The notes under the pieces were generated by a model. The model was not told where the DNA came from. It searched no databases and saw only the letters and a list, made by a program, of their open reading frames with translations. From an uncultured Myxococcales bacterium (GTDB lineage Bacteria; Myxococcota; Myxococcia; Myxococcales; Myxococcaceae), in contig CALJKW010000055.1 in assembly GCA_937980205.1 (NCBI GenBank), positions 744,001 to 808,000 on the forward strand: 64,000 bases of DNA, given 5' to 3'. Position numbers and translations under genes: made by a program. Positions 50,970 through 60,374 of the stretch are shown in pieces. Position 1 is the first letter of the stretch. Every line of letters starts with the position of its first letter.

Positions 50970-51686
50970 CTACTTGTGCCGCGCGTTGATCTCCTGCGTG
51001 TCGATCTTGATGCCCGGGCCCATGGTGGAGCTCACCGCGATGCCCTTCAGGTACACGCCCTTCGCCGTCGCCGGCTTCATCTTCATGACGAGGTCGATGA
51101 GGGTGTTGAAGTTCTCCTGGAGCTTCTCGGGCGCGAACGACGCCTTGCCGATCGGCGCGTGGACGATGCCGGCCTTCTCGGCGCGGAACTCGATCTTGCC
51201 GCCCTTCGCGTCGCGAACGGCCTTGGCGAGATCCATCGTCACGGTGCCGGTCTTCGGGTTCGGCATCAGGCCGCGGGGGCCGAGGACCTTACCCAAGCGA
51301 CCGACCACGCCCATCATGTCGGGGGTGGCGATCACGGTGTCGAAGTCCATGAAGCCTTCCTCGATCTTCTTCGCGAGGTCGGCCTCACCGACGACGTCAG
51401 CGCCTGCCGCCTGAGCCTCGCCCTGCTTCTCGCCCTTGGCGAAGACGGCGACGCGCATCGACTTGCCGGTGCCGTGCGGAAGGACGACGGCGCCGCGGAC
51501 CATCTGGTCCGCGTGCTTCGGGTCGATTCCGAGGTTGATGGCCACGTCGATCGTCTGGTCGTACTTCGTCTTGACGATCTCGGTGGTCTCCTTGAGGAGC
51601 TTGAAGCCTTCGGCGATCGGGTACCGCTTGTTGCGATCGACCTTCTCAGCAGCCTTCCGGTACTTCTTTCCAGTCTGGGTAGCCAT
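50970..51686 (-). CDS. rplA: 50S ribosomal protein L1
   Basis: 238 residues. Family signatures: KYDQTIDVAINLGIDPKHAD, VRGAVVLPHGTGKSMRVAVF, MMGVVGRLGKVLGPRGLMPN and a C-terminal KGVYLKGIAVSSTMGPGI. It binds 23S rRNA at the E-site stalk and can repress its own operon. It follows rplK by 15 bp. Confidence 0.97.
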   Translation of the reverse strand: MATQTGKKYRKAAEKVDRNKRYPIAEGFKLLKETTEIVKTKYDQTIDVAINLGIDPKHADQMVRGAVVLPHGTGKSMRVAVFAKGEKQGEAQAAGADVVGEADLAKKIEEGFMDFDTVIATPDMMGVVGRLGKVLGPRGLMPNPKTGTVTMDLAKAVRDAKGGKIEFRAEKAGIVHAPIGKASFAPEKLQENFNTLIDLVMKMKPATAKGVYLKGIAVSSTMGPGIKIDTQEINARHK

Positions 51687-51701
51687 GGTTCAGGTCTCCT
51701 T

Positions 51702-52148
51702 TCAGCCGACGATCTCGATGCCCATCGAACGCGCCGTGCCCGCGATGGTCCGCATGCACGCCTCGAGCGACGCCGCGGTGGTGTCCGGCATCTTCAGCTT
51801 CGCGATCTCGGTGAGCTTCGCCTTGCTGACCTGGCCGACCTTCTCCTTGCCCGGCTTCTTCGCCCCCGAGCCCTTCTTCTTCTCGGTGTGCAGACCGGCC
51901 GCCTTCTTCAGCAGCACGCTCGCGGGCGGGGTCTTCAGGATGAACGAGAACGAACGGTCCTGGTAGACGGTGATGATGACCGGGATGATCAGCGACTCTT
52001 TCATCTGGGCCTGCGTCGCAGCGTTGAACTGCTTGCAGAACTCCATGATGTTGACGCCCTGCTGACCGAGCGCCGGGCCGATCGGCGGGGCGGGGTTCGC
52101 CTTGCCGGCCGGGATCTGCAGCTTGACCTGACCTGTGATCTTCTTCAT
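51702..52148 (-). CDS. rplK: 50S ribosomal protein L11
   Basis: 148 residues. The N-terminal domain has VKLQIPAGKANPAPPIGPAL with the proline pair at the thiostrepton site, then GVNIMEFCKQFNAATQ. The C-terminal domain has the 23S-binding ARSMGIEI end. It belongs to the GTPase-associated centre and is needed for RelA activation. Confidence 0.97.
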   Translation of the reverse strand: MKKITGQVKLQIPAGKANPAPPIGPALGQQGVNIMEFCKQFNAATQAQMKESLIIPVIITVYQDRSFSFILKTPPASVLLKKAAGLHTEKKKGSGAKKPGKEKVGQVSKAKLTEIAKLKMPDTTAASLEACMRTIAGTARSMGIEIVG

Positions 52149-52242
52149 TGCAACGACCTCCGTGGTTCAAACGGCTGTGCCCCAACCTTCGGGAACAGCC
52201 TCCCACAGCACTGGCGAGGGGAAATTCCCTCGCGAGATTCTG

Positions 52243-52842
52243 TTATCCGCCCGTCTTCTCCACCTGCATGAAGTCGAGCTCGACCGGGGTGGCGCGGCCG
52301 AAGATGCTGACGAGCACCTTCACGCGGCCCTTCTCCGGGTTCACCTCTTCGACCGTTCCGTTGAAGTTCGCGAAGGGGCCGTCGATGACGCGCACGGTGT
52401 CACCCTCTTCGAACTGCACGCGCGGCTTGGGCTTGAGCGTGCCCTCGCTGATCTGCGTCGTGAGGCGCTGAACCTCGGCGGCGCTGATCGGCGGCGGCTG
52501 CTCGTTCGCGGCGGCGCCGACGAAGCCCGTCACCTTCGGCGTGTTCTTCACCAGGTGCCACGACCGATCGTTCATCGCCATCTGAACGAGGATGTAGCCG
52601 GGGAAGAACTTGCGCTTGGACGTCTTCTTCTCGCCCTTCACCATCTCGACGACCTGCTCCATGGGGATCAGGATCTCGCCGAACATGTCCTGAAGGCCCT
52701 CGAGCTTGATCTTGTCCTCGAGGCTCTTCTTCGCCTTGTTCTCGAAGCCCGAGTACGTGTGGACCACGTACCACTTCATCTCTGCGGACTTGTTCTCTTG
52801 AGACTTGCTCTCGGAAGCAGCCATTGCCGTCGAAACCCCCAT
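52243..52842 (-). CDS. nusG: Transcription antitermination/elongation factor NusG
   Basis: 199 residues from ATG 52842 (which overlaps the secE stop as ATGA) or 193 from ATG 52824. The NGN domain starts KWYVVHTYSGFENKAKKSL and has KFFPGYILVQMAMND. The KOW domain has FEEGDTVRVIDGPFANFNG. The N-terminal 20 residues are an extra charged stretch. It binds the polymerase clamp to speed elongation and couples it to ribosomes or Rho. Confidence 0.96.
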   Translation of the reverse strand: MGVSTAMAASESKSQENKSAEMKWYVVHTYSGFENKAKKSLEDKIKLEGLQDMFGEILIPMEQVVEMVKGEKKTSKRKFFPGYILVQMAMNDRSWHLVKNTPKVTGFVGAAANEQPPPISAAEVQRLTTQISEGTLKPKPRVQFEEGDTVRVIDGPFANFNGTVEEVNPEKGRVKVLVSIFGRATPVELDFMQVEKTGG

Positions 52843-53285
52843 CACAATTTCCCCCACACCGCGGGCAACCAGTCGACCATCACCTTGTAGCTGAACGTAT
52901 CGATGCCGAAGAGGATCACCGCGGCGACCAGCGACGCGATGACGACGGCGAACGTCGAGATGCGCGTCTCTTCCCACGACGGCCAGGTGACGCGCATCAG
53001 CTCGGTCGCCACTTCGATCGAGACGTTGCGGCTCTTCGGGTTGAACCACGCGTACGCGAAGCCACCGATGGAGATCAGCGCCGCGACGAGCGTGGAGATG
53101 CGCCAGTCCGGACCTTCGATCAGGATGGTGTTGTTCACGCCGAGGCGCGCGAGCACCATCTCGACGAGCTGGTCGAGGAACAGCGCGATGATGAACCCGA
53201 ACACCAGGTACGCGATCACCACGAGCCGCTTCGGGTCCATCCCCGCGCGGTTCGCCTGCTGACTGGCTTCAGTACCTGAGGACAT
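52842..53285 (-). CDS. secE: Preprotein translocase subunit SecE
   Basis: 147 residues. Three membrane helices (about 20-40, 65-83, 110-135) as in Escherichia coli rather than the one-helix form. Before the last comes the conserved amphipathic segment VATELMRVTWPSWEETR. It clamps the SecY channel. The start ATG at 53285 lies 30 bp after tRNA-Trp. Confidence 0.95.
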   Translation of the reverse strand: MSSGTEASQQANRAGMDPKRLVVIAYLVFGFIIALFLDQLVEMVLARLGVNNTILIEGPDWRISTLVAALISIGGFAYAWFNPKSRNVSIEVATELMRVTWPSWEETRISTFAVVIASLVAAVILFGIDTFSYKVMVDWLPAVWGKL

Positions 53286-53314
53286 TTCGGGTTCTCTTCT
53301 CTTTTTCTAGAGAG

Positions 53315-53390
53315 TGGCAGGCCAGGAGGGATTCGAACCCCCAACACGCGGATTTGGAGACCGCTGCTCTACCGTTGGAGCTACTGGCCT
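53315..53390 (-). tRNA. tRNA-Trp (CCA anticodon)
   Basis: Acceptor AGGCCAG with CTGGCCT, discriminator G and an encoded CCA. The D-arm contains AGCTCCAACGGTAGAGC, the anticodon loop is CTCCAAA (anticodon CCA), and the T-arm is GGGGGTTCGAATCCCTC. It lies between rpmG and secE, the usual place in many bacteria. Confidence 0.96.
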
Positions 53391-53415
53391 AATTTTCGGA
53401 ACTGAGAAAACAGCG

Positions 53416-53583
53416 TCAGCCGATCTTCCCTTCCTTGTGTGCCGTGTGCTTCCGGCACCGGGGACAGAACTTGCTGAGCTCGAGCTTGTCCTGCTGCTTC
53501 CGGCGGTTCTTGGTCGTGGAGTAGTTGCGCTCCTTGCACACGGAGCACTCCAGCGAGATCAGGCTTCGGTTACCTTTAGGCAT
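53416..53583 (-). CDS. rpmG: 50S ribosomal protein L33
   Basis: 55 residues: MPKGNRSLISLECSVCKERN, then YSTTKNRRKQQDKLELSKFC, then PRCRKHTAHKEGKIG. Two CxxC pairs (CSVC and CPRC) form the zinc ribbon of the zinc-containing L33 type, and the TTKNRR patch is diagnostic. It sits at the E-site of the 50S subunit. A 12-bp hairpin reaches into the A of its start codon. Confidence 0.95.
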   Translation of the reverse strand: MPKGNRSLISLECSVCKERNYSTTKNRRKQQDKLELSKFCPRCRKHTAHKEGKIG

Positions 53584-53619
53584 AAGGGGAACGCCCTATG
53601 ACAAAGAGCGTTCCCCTTA
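53583..53619 (-). promoter_or_regulatory. Perfect hairpin touching the rpmG start codon
   Basis: On the minus strand TAAGGGGAACGC pairs with GCGTTCCCCTTA across a 13-base loop. The last base of the 3' arm is the A of the rpmG ATG. No T-run follows. The hairpin occupies most of the 67-bp tuf-rpmG gap. Confidence 0.7.
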
Positions 53620-53650
53620 GTCAAGAGGTGTCGCAGCCGGGACTACCGGA

Positions 53651-54841
53651 TCACGCGACGATTTCGGAGACGACGCCCGAGCCGACGGTGCGGCCGCCCT
53701 CGCGAATCGCGAAGCGCAGCTCCTTCTCCATCGCGATCGGCGTGATGAGCTCGACCTCGATGGCGACGTTGTCGCCCGGCATCACCATCTCGACGCCGGC
53801 AGGCAGCTTCACGTTGCCCGTCACGTCGGTGGTGCGGAAGTAGAACTGCGGGCGGTAGCCGTTGAAGAACGGAGTGTGGCGGCCACCCTCCTCCTTCGTC
53901 AGCACGTACACCTGGCCCTTGAACTTCGTGTGCGGCGTCACCGAGCCCGGCTTCGCGAGCACCTGGCCGCGCTCGAGGTCCTCACGCTTGAGGCCGCGGA
54001 GCAGCGCGCCGATGTTGTCACCCGCCTGGCCCTGGTCGAGCAGCTTGCGGAACATCTCGACGCCCGTGACGACCGTCTTCGTCGTCGCGCGCAGACCGAC
54101 GATCTCGACTTCTTCGCCCACCTTGATGACGCCACGCTCGACGCGGCCCGTCGCGACCGTGCCGCGGCCTTCGATCGAGAACACGTCTTCGACCGGCATC
54201 AGGAACGGCTTGTCGATCGCGCGCTGGGGCGTCGGGATGTAGCTGTCGACCGCCTCCATCAGCTTGAGGATCGAGCCCTCGCCGATCTCCGACGGATCGC
54301 CCTCGAGCGCCTTGAGCGCCGAGCCGGGGACGATCGGCGTCTTGTCGCCGGGGAAGTTGTACTTCTTGAGCAGATCACGGACTTCCACTTCCACGAGTTC
54401 GCGGAGCTCGGGGTCGTCGAGCATGTCGACCTTGTTGAGGAAGACGACGATGTACGGAACGCCGACCTGGCGCGCGAGGAGGATGTGCTCGCGGGTCTGC
54501 GGCATCGGGCCGTCAGCGGCCGAGACGACGAGGATCGCGCCGTCCATCTGCGCGGCGCCGGTGATCATGTTCTTCACGTAGTCGGCGTGGCCGGGGCAGT
54601 CGACGTGCGCGTAGTGGCGGTTCTTCGTCTGGTACTCGACGTGCGCGGTGGAGATGGTGATGCCGCGGGCGCGCTCTTCGGGCGCCTTGTCGATCTGGTC
54701 GTACGCGAGGAAGGTCGCGCCGCCCGTCTTCGCGAGCACCTTGGTGATCGCGGCGGTCAGCGTGGTCTTGCCGTGATCGACGTGGCCGATCGTGCCGATG
54801 TTGACGTGGGGCTTGCTCCGGTCGAACTTTTCCTTGCTCAT
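53651..54841 (-). CDS. tuf: Elongation factor Tu
   Basis: 396 residues. G1 GHVDHGKT, switch I RARGITISTAHVEY, G3 DCPGHADYV, G4 NKVD, G5 GSALKALEG; C-terminal barrel with GGRHTPFFNGYRPQFYFRT. It delivers aminoacyl-tRNA to the ribosome. The ATG at 54841 follows AAGGAAAAG. A second tuf copy is not in the window. Confidence 0.98.
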   Translation of the reverse strand: MSKEKFDRSKPHVNIGTIGHVDHGKTTLTAAITKVLAKTGGATFLAYDQIDKAPEERARGITISTAHVEYQTKNRHYAHVDCPGHADYVKNMITGAAQMDGAILVVSAADGPMPQTREHILLARQVGVPYIVVFLNKVDMLDDPELRELVEVEVRDLLKKYNFPGDKTPIVPGSALKALEGDPSEIGEGSILKLMEAVDSYIPTPQRAIDKPFLMPVEDVFSIEGRGTVATGRVERGVIKVGEEVEIVGLRATTKTVVTGVEMFRKLLDQGQAGDNIGALLRGLKREDLERGQVLAKPGSVTPHTKFKGQVYVLTKEEGGRHTPFFNGYRPQFYFRTTDVTGNVKLPAGVEMVMPGDNVAIEVELITPIAMEKELRFAIREGGRTVGSGVVSEIVA

Positions 54842-55154
54842 GATCTTTTCCTTAGGCCTTTGGCTTGAAGAGGCGCCGCTGCTTAGCAGGGCGACACGCG
54901 CGCTCCAAGCTGATTGTCCAATGACCTCTGCAGTTACCAGGGGCACACCCCCTGCCCCGCGGTCTTAGGTGACGGCACGGCGGAAGCATTGGTCGCGGAG
55001 GCATGAAGACCGCGACCGCCCTTGCCCTCTTGGGGCTCTGCTTGCTGCTGCTGCGCTGAGCGGGTCGGCTCAGGCGCGGCGGTGACGATCTCCGCTGGAT
55101 CGGGCCGGGGCCCGGGCCGGGTCCTGTGGGCCAGGGGGCACTGCGGGTCGCCGG
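54842..55154. other. Intergenic region before tuf
   Basis: 313 bp without a supported gene. It should hold the tuf promoter; TTGGAG, 17 bases and TAAGCA on the minus strand near 54881-54909 is a weak candidate. The plus strand has an 18-codon frame at 55003-55059 encoding a hydrophobic leader-like peptide (MKTATALALLGLCLLLLR) behind GCGGAGG; it may be a remnant. Confidence 0.35.
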
Positions 55155-55510
55155 TCAGGGCACGGCGCTCATGTGCCCACCGATGATTCGCCAGGCGCCG
55201 CTGCGGCGCGACCAGAAGCGCGTGTAGCGGAGCACGTTCTCATGGCGCTGGCCGTCGATCACTGCGGCCGCTGACATCTTCACCGTGACGACCGCGACGT
55301 CGCCGTGCAGCGCGACGCGACGATCCGAAGGCTCGAGCTTCTCGATGCGGATCCGCTTGCTGCGGTGCATCGCGAGATCGTCGGCCTTGCTGACGACGCC
55401 GCCGTCGAGTGCGACGAAGATGAGCGCGTCGTCGATGAGGCGATCGAGCGCGTCGACGTCGCCCGCGAGCTGCGCGGCGCGCAGCGCCTCTTCGGCCTCG
55501 TCGATCGACA

Positions 55511-55511
<1 letters not shown>
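55155..55511 (-). CDS. NTF2/SnoaL-like (DUF4440-type) protein
   Basis: 118 residues: an N-terminal helix pair (EAEEALRAAQLAGDVDALDR), LIDDALIFVALDGGVVSKAD, then strands VALHGDVAVVTVKMSAAAVI and RYTRFWSRRSGAWRIIGGHM. This is the typical DUF4440/SnoaL order of a cone-shaped NTF2 fold. Members bind or convert small molecules; the role here is unknown. The ATG overlaps the fusA stop (TGATG), so it is translated with EF-G and separates fusA from tuf. Confidence 0.8.
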
Positions 55512-57586
<2,075 letters not shown>

Positions 57587-57676
57587 GGTGCGCTGTCAGT
57601 TAGCCGGGGTTTTGAGAAAAGTCAGTGTCAGAGTGGCGTGGTAGTTGTTCCTTGTCCTTGCCCTTGGAAGTTTGCA

Positions 57677-58212
57677 GGGCAAGGGCAAGGGCAAGTTGAA
57701 GGGCCAAGGAAATGGCTCAGGGAAATGGAACTGCAGCAACGGGGGGAAGCGCATGGAAAAGATCGATGGGCCGCTCTTCGAGCACGAGCGGCTTCACGTG
57801 TACCGCGCTGCCCGCAGCGCATATCAGCAGGTCAGGTCATGGTTGCCGCGCCCGATGCCTCGCGACCTGCGCGACCAGCTGGATCGTTCGATCCGAAGCG
57901 TCGTGTCGAACATCGCGGAGGGCGCCGGCAAGACCGCCAAGGCGGACAAGCAACGCTCCTACGAGTTCGCCAAAGGGAGCACGCTCGAGGCCGCGGCGCA
58001 GCTCGACATGCTCCATGCCGATCGAATCATCGATTCGACTGAGTACAACGAAGTTCGACGGCTGCTGCTCGACGTCGCGCGAATGCTGCACGCGCTCGCC
58101 GGCAGGCCACGAACGACCTGACTCATCACCATCACCGTCCCCTCCACCTTCCCCTCCACCTTCGCCCTGACCCTGTTTTCCTTGTCCCTTCAACTTGCCC
58201 TTGCCCTTGCCC
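57677..58212. mobile_element. IVS-like element: S23 ORF between 36-bp inverted repeats
   Basis: The left arm 57677-57712 starts GGGCAAGGGCAAGGGCAAGT and ends TGAAGGGCCAAGGAAA. The right arm 58177-58212 is its reverse complement with one difference (C to A). Each end also folds on itself through CCCTTG/CAAGGG hexamers just outside or inside. Between them lies one complete ORF of the four-helix-bundle family. No target duplication is evident. The layout copies rRNA intervening sequences but sits between rpsG and fusA, in opposite orientation to both. Confidence 0.8.
57753..58121 (+). CDS. Four-helix-bundle protein (S23/IVP family, TIGR02436-like)
   Basis: 122 residues predicted as four helices. 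The second helix has the family core QLDRSIRSVVSNIAEGAGK, and the third has SYEFAKGSTLEAAAQLDML. This is the signature of proteins encoded in 23S rRNA intervening sequences and of the related Avd accessory proteins of diversity-generating retroelements. They form basic pentamers that bind nucleic acid. No reverse transcriptase or variable repeat is near, so the IVS type fits better. ATG 57753 follows GGGGGGAAG; a longer frame would translate the inverted repeat. Confidence 0.9.
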   Translation: MEKIDGPLFEHERLHVYRAARSAYQQVRSWLPRPMPRDLRDQLDRSIRSVVSNIAEGAGKTAKADKQRSYEFAKGSTLEAAAQLDMLHADRIIDSTEYNEVRRLLLDVARMLHALAGRPRTT

Positions 58213-58245
58213 AGCCAACTCAAGGGAAAGGGCAACGAGGCCGAC

Positions 58246-58282
58246 AAAACGAAAACGGCCGCCCCCTCTCGGAAGCGGCCGT
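58246..58282 (-). terminator. Terminator after rpsG
   Basis: On the minus strand ACGGCCGC and GCGGCCGT enclose a 12-base loop, followed by TTTCGTTTTG. It lies 24 bp after the rpsG stop and would separate rpsL-rpsG transcription from the S23 element and fusA. Confidence 0.75.
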
Positions 58283-58305
58283 CGAAGGCAGCAGAAGCGC
58301 CCGCG

Positions 58306-58776
58306 TTACCAGCGGTAGTGCGCAAAGGCCTTGTTGGCCTCGGCCATCTTGTGCGTGTCTTCCTTCTTCTTCACCGCGTTCCCACGGTTGTTCGCGGCGT
58401 CCATGATCTCGCCAGCGAGCTTCTCCTGCATGGTCTTCTCGCCACGCGCCTTCGCGTAGTCGATGATCCACCGCATGCCGAGCGCCACGCGGCGATCCTG
58501 CCGAACCTCGACGGGCACCTGATAGGTCGCGCCACCGACGCGGCGGCTCTTCACCTCGAGCACCGGCTTCACGTTGTCGAGCGCCTTCTTGAACGTCTTG
58601 AGCGGCTCTTCCTTCGCGCGCTCCTCGACGAGCGTAAAGGCGCCGTAGCAGATCTGCTCGGCGGTGGACTTCTTGCCCTTCCGCATCAGGTCGTTGACGA
58701 ACTTCGTGACGAGCCGATCCTGGAACTTCGGGTCGGGGAGAATCTTGCGCTTGTTGGGTACGTGACGGCGGGGCAT
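58306..58776 (-). CDS. rpsG: 30S ribosomal protein S7
   Basis: 156 residues: MPRRHVPNKRKILPDPKFQD, VTKFVNDLMRKGKKSTAEQI, LEVKSRRVGGATYQVPVEVR and ending AHYRW. It is a primary binder of the 16S 3' major domain and an autogenous repressor of the str operon. It follows rpsL by 15 bp and is followed by an intrinsic terminator. Confidence 0.97.
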   Translation of the reverse strand: MPRRHVPNKRKILPDPKFQDRLVTKFVNDLMRKGKKSTAEQICYGAFTLVEERAKEEPLKTFKKALDNVKPVLEVKSRRVGGATYQVPVEVRQDRRVALGMRWIIDYAKARGEKTMQEKLAGEIMDAANNRGNAVKKKEDTHKMAEANKAFAHYRW

Positions 58777-58791
58777 TTCGTTCTCTTTCCT

Positions 58792-59163
58792 TTAGCTCGG
58801 CCGCTTGGCGCCGTACTTCGAGCGACCCTGCTTGCGACCCTGCACGCCGACCGAGTCGAGCGTGCCGCGGATGATGTGGTAGCGAACTCCCGGGAGGTCC
58901 TTCACGCGGCCGCCGCGGATCATCACGACCGAGTGCTCCTGGAGGTTGTGGCCGACGCCCGGGATGTAGCTCGTCACCTCGATGCCGTTCGTCAGGCGAA
59001 CGCGGGCAACCTTGCGAAGCGCCGAGTTCGGCTTCTTCGGAGTCGTCGTGTAGACGCGCGTACAGACGCCGCGCTTCTGCGGGCACTCTTTGAGCGCGGG
59101 GCTCTTGCCCTTGAATCGAATGGCCTCGCGGCCTTTGCGGATGAGCTGGCTAATGGTCGGCAT
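58792..59163 (-). CDS. rpsL: 30S ribosomal protein S12
   Basis: 123 residues. TPKKPNSALRKVARVRL holds the wild-type Lys at the streptomycin position (about 43), and VKDLPGVRYHIIRG holds the second resistance region and the Asp that can be methylthiolated. It is a decoding-centre protein. It lies 38 bp after rimI. Confidence 0.97.
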   Translation of the reverse strand: MPTISQLIRKGREAIRFKGKSPALKECPQKRGVCTRVYTTTPKKPNSALRKVARVRLTNGIEVTSYIPGVGHNLQEHSVVMIRGGRVKDLPGVRYHIIRGTLDSVGVQGRKQGRSKYGAKRPS

Positions 59164-59201
59164 GAAAGGGCGCCCCGCTTACAGGGCATGTGTGCATGAT
59201 G

Positions 59202-59693
59202 TCAAGGCAGCTTCGCCGCGACGCCCTCGACGACCACGTTCGCGAAGTCGTAGACCATGACGACCGCGTCTTCCCGGTCGTCCGCGTAATAGTTCGGCCG
59301 CATCCCCACGGGACGAAAGCCCAGCGCCTTGTACATCTCGACGGCCGCGACATTCCCGCGGCGCACCTCGAGCGTCGAGATGCGGCAGCGGTGCTGGCGG
59401 CCCACGTCGAGCGTGGCCTCCATCACGCGCCGGCCGAAGCCGCGCCGGCGCTGAGAAGGGTCGGTCGCCACGTTCAGCACGTGCTGCTCGTCGTGCACCA
59501 GCCAGAAGATCGAGAAGCCGCGCAGCCGCCAGATGCCCGCGCTGTACTCCTCGGCGAGCAGCACGGTGCTCCAGTCCTGCGTGAGCTCTTTCTTCACCAT
59601 GTCCGTCGACCACGGGTTGGTGAAGGCGACGCGCTCGATCTCCATCACCGCCGGGAGATCTTCGTGCTGCATGCGCCGGATGCGCAGGTTCAC
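59202..59693 (-). CDS. rimI: Ribosomal-protein-alanine N-acetyltransferase
   Basis: 163 residues of GNAT fold. The acetyl-CoA motif is VATDPSQRRRGFGRRVMEAT, with preceding FWLVHDEQHVLNV and the substrate-side NPWSTDMVKKEL. RISTLEVRRGNVAAVEMYKA and GFRPVGMRPNYY complete the RimI pattern. In Escherichia coli RimI acetylates S18. It is encoded just upstream of rpsL. GTG at 59693 overlaps the stop of the SurA-like gene (GTGA). Confidence 0.85.
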   Translation of the reverse strand: MNLRIRRMQHEDLPAVMEIERVAFTNPWSTDMVKKELTQDWSTVLLAEEYSAGIWRLRGFSIFWLVHDEQHVLNVATDPSQRRRGFGRRVMEATLDVGRQHRCRISTLEVRRGNVAAVEMYKALGFRPVGMRPNYYADDREDAVVMVYDFANVVVEGVAAKLP

Positions 59694-60343
59694 AGCCCGC
59701 CCCCGTCGGCGGCCGAGCCACCCGAGAACGGCCCGAGCAGCCGCACCTTCGCGTTCCTGCGCGACTGCTTCACCTCGGCGCGCGCGAGCGAGCGGAACTT
59801 GTCGGCGAACAGCTTCTGCCGCACCGACGCGAGCGGCACCTGCGCGTACTCGGGATGCTCTTCCACCCAGCGCTTCGCCTCGGCCTCGCTGACCTGCGAC
59901 TTCAGCCGCAGCTTCCCGTCGAGCACGTGCTGAGCCCTCAAGAACCGCGCGAGCGTCGTCGCGACTCCCGTCTCGTCGGTCTCGTGCCGATCGAGGAAGG
60001 CCTGCCACTCGGCCTGCGTCTGGAAGCGGCCCTTGAAGCGGCGCACCGCCGCCTCGAGCTCGCCCTCGTCGAGGGGGTAGGCGCCGAGCAGCTCGGCCTC
60101 GGTGGCGAGCAGCCGGTGGGTGATGAGCTCTTCGAGCGAGTCGCGCAGCACGGGGAAGTCGAGGGCGGCCGAGGCGGCCTCGGTGCCGCCCGCATAGATC
60201 AACAGCACGCGGGTCTCGAAATCGAGCTCGGACCAGGTCATCACCTGGCCGTTGATGAGCGCGACCGACCGATCCAGCACGCGGGGCTCGCCATGCGCGG
60301 CCAACCCCGCGAAGCACAAGACGACCAGGAACCATTGGCGCAT
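59690..60343 (-). CDS. Exported SurA N-domain-like protein
   Basis: 217 residues. The signal peptide is WFLVVLCFAGLAAHGEP. DRSVALINGQVMTWSELDFE is the SurA/PpiC N-terminal chaperone motif. Helices follow (DSLEELITHRLLATEAELLG, EAEAKRWVEEHPEYAQVPLA). The parvulin domain is not present, so it is a chaperone-like fragment of the family rather than an isomerase. It is periplasmic, possibly for outer-membrane protein folding. It is coupled to rimI and divergent from the J-domain gene 31 bp away. Confidence 0.7.
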   Translation of the reverse strand: MRQWFLVVLCFAGLAAHGEPRVLDRSVALINGQVMTWSELDFETRVLLIYAGGTEAASAALDFPVLRDSLEELITHRLLATEAELLGAYPLDEGELEAAVRRFKGRFQTQAEWQAFLDRHETDETGVATTLARFLRAQHVLDGKLRLKSQVSEAEAKRWVEEHPEYAQVPLASVRQKLFADKFRSLARAEVKQSRRNAKVRLLGPFSGGSAADGGGL

Positions 60344-60374
60344 TCCATTGGCCTGATTAGCTTGCGAGCAAGGC

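Noticed and set aside
57645..57752. N-terminal extension of the four-helix-bundle ORF
   Set aside because: The extension would translate the inverted repeat into Gly/Lys repeats; the ATG at 57753 has a good ribosome site and begins the family homology.
57753..58121. Diversity-generating retroelement accessory gene (avd)
   Set aside because: Same fold family, but no reverse transcriptase, template repeat or variable repeat is nearby; the inverted-repeat setting fits an IVS-type element better.
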